From: Cyanobacteria bacterium UBA1221
GTDB lineage: Bacteria > Cyanobacteriota > Vampirovibrionia > Gastranaerophilales > Gastranaerophilaceae
DNA: 6,040 nt
Assembly: GCA_002309425.1 (NCBI GenBank)
Contig: DBXD01000028.1
Location: forward strand, 49,364 to 55,403
Direction: 5' to 3'
Position numbers and translations under genes: made by a program. Below, one piece after another: positions 4,774 through 6,040 of this stretch; position 1 is the stretch's first letter, and every line of letters begins with the position of its first letter. The notes under the pieces are model-generated. The model searched no databases and was not told where the DNA came from. It worked only from the letters and a program-made list of their open reading frames with translations.

Positions 4774-4791
4774 TTGTTGCAAATTGTTGCA
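4774..4791 (+). repeat. doubled TTGTTGCA repeat, right copy
   Basis: TTGTTGCAAATTGTTGCA is the same doublet as at 4589-4607 with one A fewer in the spacer. It lies between the tRNA terminator and the 3' end of the helicase gene. Confidence 0.5.
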
Positions 4792-4816
4792 TAAAGGGTT
4801 CTATTTTTTTAAGTTA

Positions 4817-5647
4817 TCAATATTCATTTAATAAGCACAGAATCACTATATTAGAGCTTACATCAATACAAAATTTGTAAGGTTTATCTGAATATGGGCA
4901 GTCGGTGTAATCAATATCTTTTTCATATAGTATTGGTTCGCCTTCAAGTTCCTTTTCAAGTTTTGAAAGCAAATACTTATCTCTTTCAAAAGGTGCAAAA
5001 GTTCTGTTAAATGGGACAATACAAAGCCTTCTTTCAAGTGCATAATTTTGTTCATCAAATTTTGGAAGAAAATTACTCATCATAATCAGTTTTGCATTTG
5101 CCTTAAATCTGATTTCTTCTCCTTTTGAATTAGTGTAAGTAAGCGTATCACCACCGGTAATAAGTTTTATTGTTCTGCTGTAAAATTTATCGTTTTTGTT
5201 TGGTTCTGAAATCAGCACAATTTTTGCATCTGTTAGTTTTTTGTAATCACTTTCGCTAAACTTATAATTAGGGTTTGTAAGCAATGAGGGTTCGATAATT
5301 GCAATGTCTTTTTCTGCAAGTTTAATAAGAATCTCTGTAAATACACTTTTGCCATTAGCACCTGTACCATATAAGAGATAAAATTGCTGTTCTACATTAT
5401 AGTCAGATAACAGCATTCCCATAAGTTTTTGAACATAATTTATCATTTCTTGGTTGTTCTCAAAAATTTCGTTCAAGAATTTCATCCATTGGGGACACAC
5501 TTTTTCAAAATTAACATTGCTTTTGTCAATTTGTTCTTCTAATGAAACAGAAAACTTATCTTCTGTATTTGTACTAATTTCGGGTAATTTTGACATAAAA
5601 TCTTCTAGGTCAAAATTTTCAATTTGTTCAACTGTTGAATTTGTCAT
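4817..5647 (-). CDS. SF3 helicase of phage/plasmid P4-primase type, lacking the primase domain
   Basis: The 276-aa protein matches the ATPase half of phage/plasmid (D5/P4-like) replicative primase-helicases, which unwind DNA as rings at an element's origin. Seen: the pre-ATPase helix CPQWMKFLNEIF (51-62), Walker A GTGANGKS (94-101), an acidic Walker B region IVLISEP (143-149, Glu148), sensor LIMMSN followed by FLP (187-195), and ALERRLCIVPF with two Arg (206-207) as the finger region. Family members usually have several hundred more N-terminal residues for the primase and a winged C-terminal domain. Here a good AAGGAG at 5655-5660, 7 nt before the ATG, supports the short start. After KLEKELEG (229-236), where the family continues ILNW-like, the sequence changes to EPILYEKDIDYTDCPYSDK and a hydrophobic tail, suggesting fusion or deletion. 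It points to a prophage, satellite or integrated plasmid. Activity is uncertain. Confidence 0.88.
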   Translation of the reverse strand: MTNSTVEQIENFDLEDFMSKLPEISTNTEDKFSVSLEEQIDKSNVNFEKVCPQWMKFLNEIFENNQEMINYVQKLMGMLLSDYNVEQQFYLLYGTGANGKSVFTEILIKLAEKDIAIIEPSLLTNPNYKFSESDYKKLTDAKIVLISEPNKNDKFYSRTIKLITGGDTLTYTNSKGEEIRFKANAKLIMMSNFLPKFDEQNYALERRLCIVPFNRTFAPFERDKYLLSKLEKELEGEPILYEKDIDYTDCPYSDKPYKFCIDVSSNIVILCLLNEY

Positions 5648-5818
5648 AATTTTTCTCCTTTTTCTCGTTTAATCTCGTTGCACAAAAGAAGTGCTATAGA
5701 TATATACGATAAATTGAGGGGTACCCAACTCACGTTAGTCAAATAGAAAGAAATGTTAAGCACCTGTAAACTAGATATAGCAACTAAAGTAGTGTTTTTG
5801 TAACAATTTTTTCGGGAA

Positions 5819-6040
5819 TTAACATAAGTTTACATTATTTCTACAATATCGCTCTACAATGTAGTCATACCAAGACTTTAACTCGTTATTCGGTTTAAAT
5901 TTCAAAACTGCCTCGTCCCAATATGCACCGATAAATTTTTCTTTAAAATTCGGATTGAGCAAATCAGACCATATTTCGTGGATTTCATTACCCACAAAAT
6001 CGCTAAATCCTTTTGAATACTCGGCTTCTGAAATGAATGT
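5819..6040 (-). CDS. 3' end of an unknown gene, running off the window
   Basis: One minus-strand frame is open from the window edge for 73 codons and stops at TAA (5819-5821). It has no ATG start inside the window, so the N-terminus lies beyond 6040. The visible part is rich in Trp, Tyr and Phe (for example FIGAYWDEAVLKFKP, then ELKSWYDYIVERYC) and looks like a folded, helical protein end. I recognise no family. It is upstream of, and co-oriented with, the SF3 helicase gene across a 171-bp gap, so it is probably part of the same element. Coding is inferred from the open frame and protein-like composition in otherwise stop-rich DNA. Confidence 0.6.
   Translation of the reverse strand, partial: TFISEAEYSKGFSDFVGNEIHEIWSDLLNPNFKEKFIGAYWDEAVLKFKPNNELKSWYDYIVERYCRNNVNLC

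Noticed and set aside
4858..5058. Second minus-strand frame within the helicase gene, checked as a frameshifted continuation
   Set aside because: It does not restore the family's ILNW-type continuation or any helicase motif, so a simple frameshift does not explain the odd C-terminus.
5454..5672. Plus-strand open frame opposite the helicase N-terminus
   Set aside because: It has no RBS and a Ser/Phe/Leu-rich shadow composition, and lies antisense to a supported gene.
5719..5726. GGGTACCC palindrome upstream of the helicase gene
   Set aside because: It is only 8 bp, with imperfect flanking symmetry (TGAG/CTCA) and no convincing promoter hexamers next to it.

Overview
The window is AT-rich, densely packed bacterial DNA. 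Most genes have Shine-Dalgarno sequences (AGGAG or AAGGAG type) and rho-independent terminators. The der-lepB pair, the solitary CheR-like methyltransferase, and the low GC fit a gut bacterium. My tentative guess is a Vampirovibrionia/Gastranaerophilales-type member of the Cyanobacteriota, with a low-GC Firmicute-like lineage as the alternative. No gene here fixes the taxonomy.

Left part (1-1979). A CheR-like SAM methyltransferase (+) converges on a MarR-family regulator (-), and their 3' ends overlap by 8 bp. The 303-bp gap upstream of marR holds a perfect 14-bp palindrome that looks like a MarR operator beside a good marR promoter. It also holds a structured leader for a 94-aa acidic protein of unknown function. 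That leader contains a second ribosome-binding site followed by an ATG-TAA start-stop, and competing hairpin arms. A strong terminator ends the 94-aa gene only 16 bp before der.

Middle part (1980-4328). der (double-GTPase ribosome assembly factor) and a small lepB-like gene form an operon with a 9-bp gap. The LepB-like protein keeps the general-base lysine and the other family boxes, but has Ala where the catalytic Ser should be. Convergent to it is a secreted, six-cysteine, 147-aa protein that ends in an almost pure aspartate tail.

Right part (4329-6040) looks like the edge of an integrated element. The 5' half of a tRNA-Met gene stops in the anticodon stem and is joined to what may be the last codons of a lost gene. 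About 145 bp later comes a complete elongator-type tRNA-Met(CAT) with its own terminator. It is flanked almost symmetrically by doubled TTGTTGCA repeats. Beyond it, on the minus strand, are an SF3 helicase of the phage/plasmid P4-primase type, lacking the primase domain and with an atypical C-terminus, and the 3' end of an unknown gene that runs off the window. I infer that an element integrated at the anticodon region of one tRNA-Met and that a complete tRNA-Met next to the junction maintains function. The integrase and the other end of the element are not in view.
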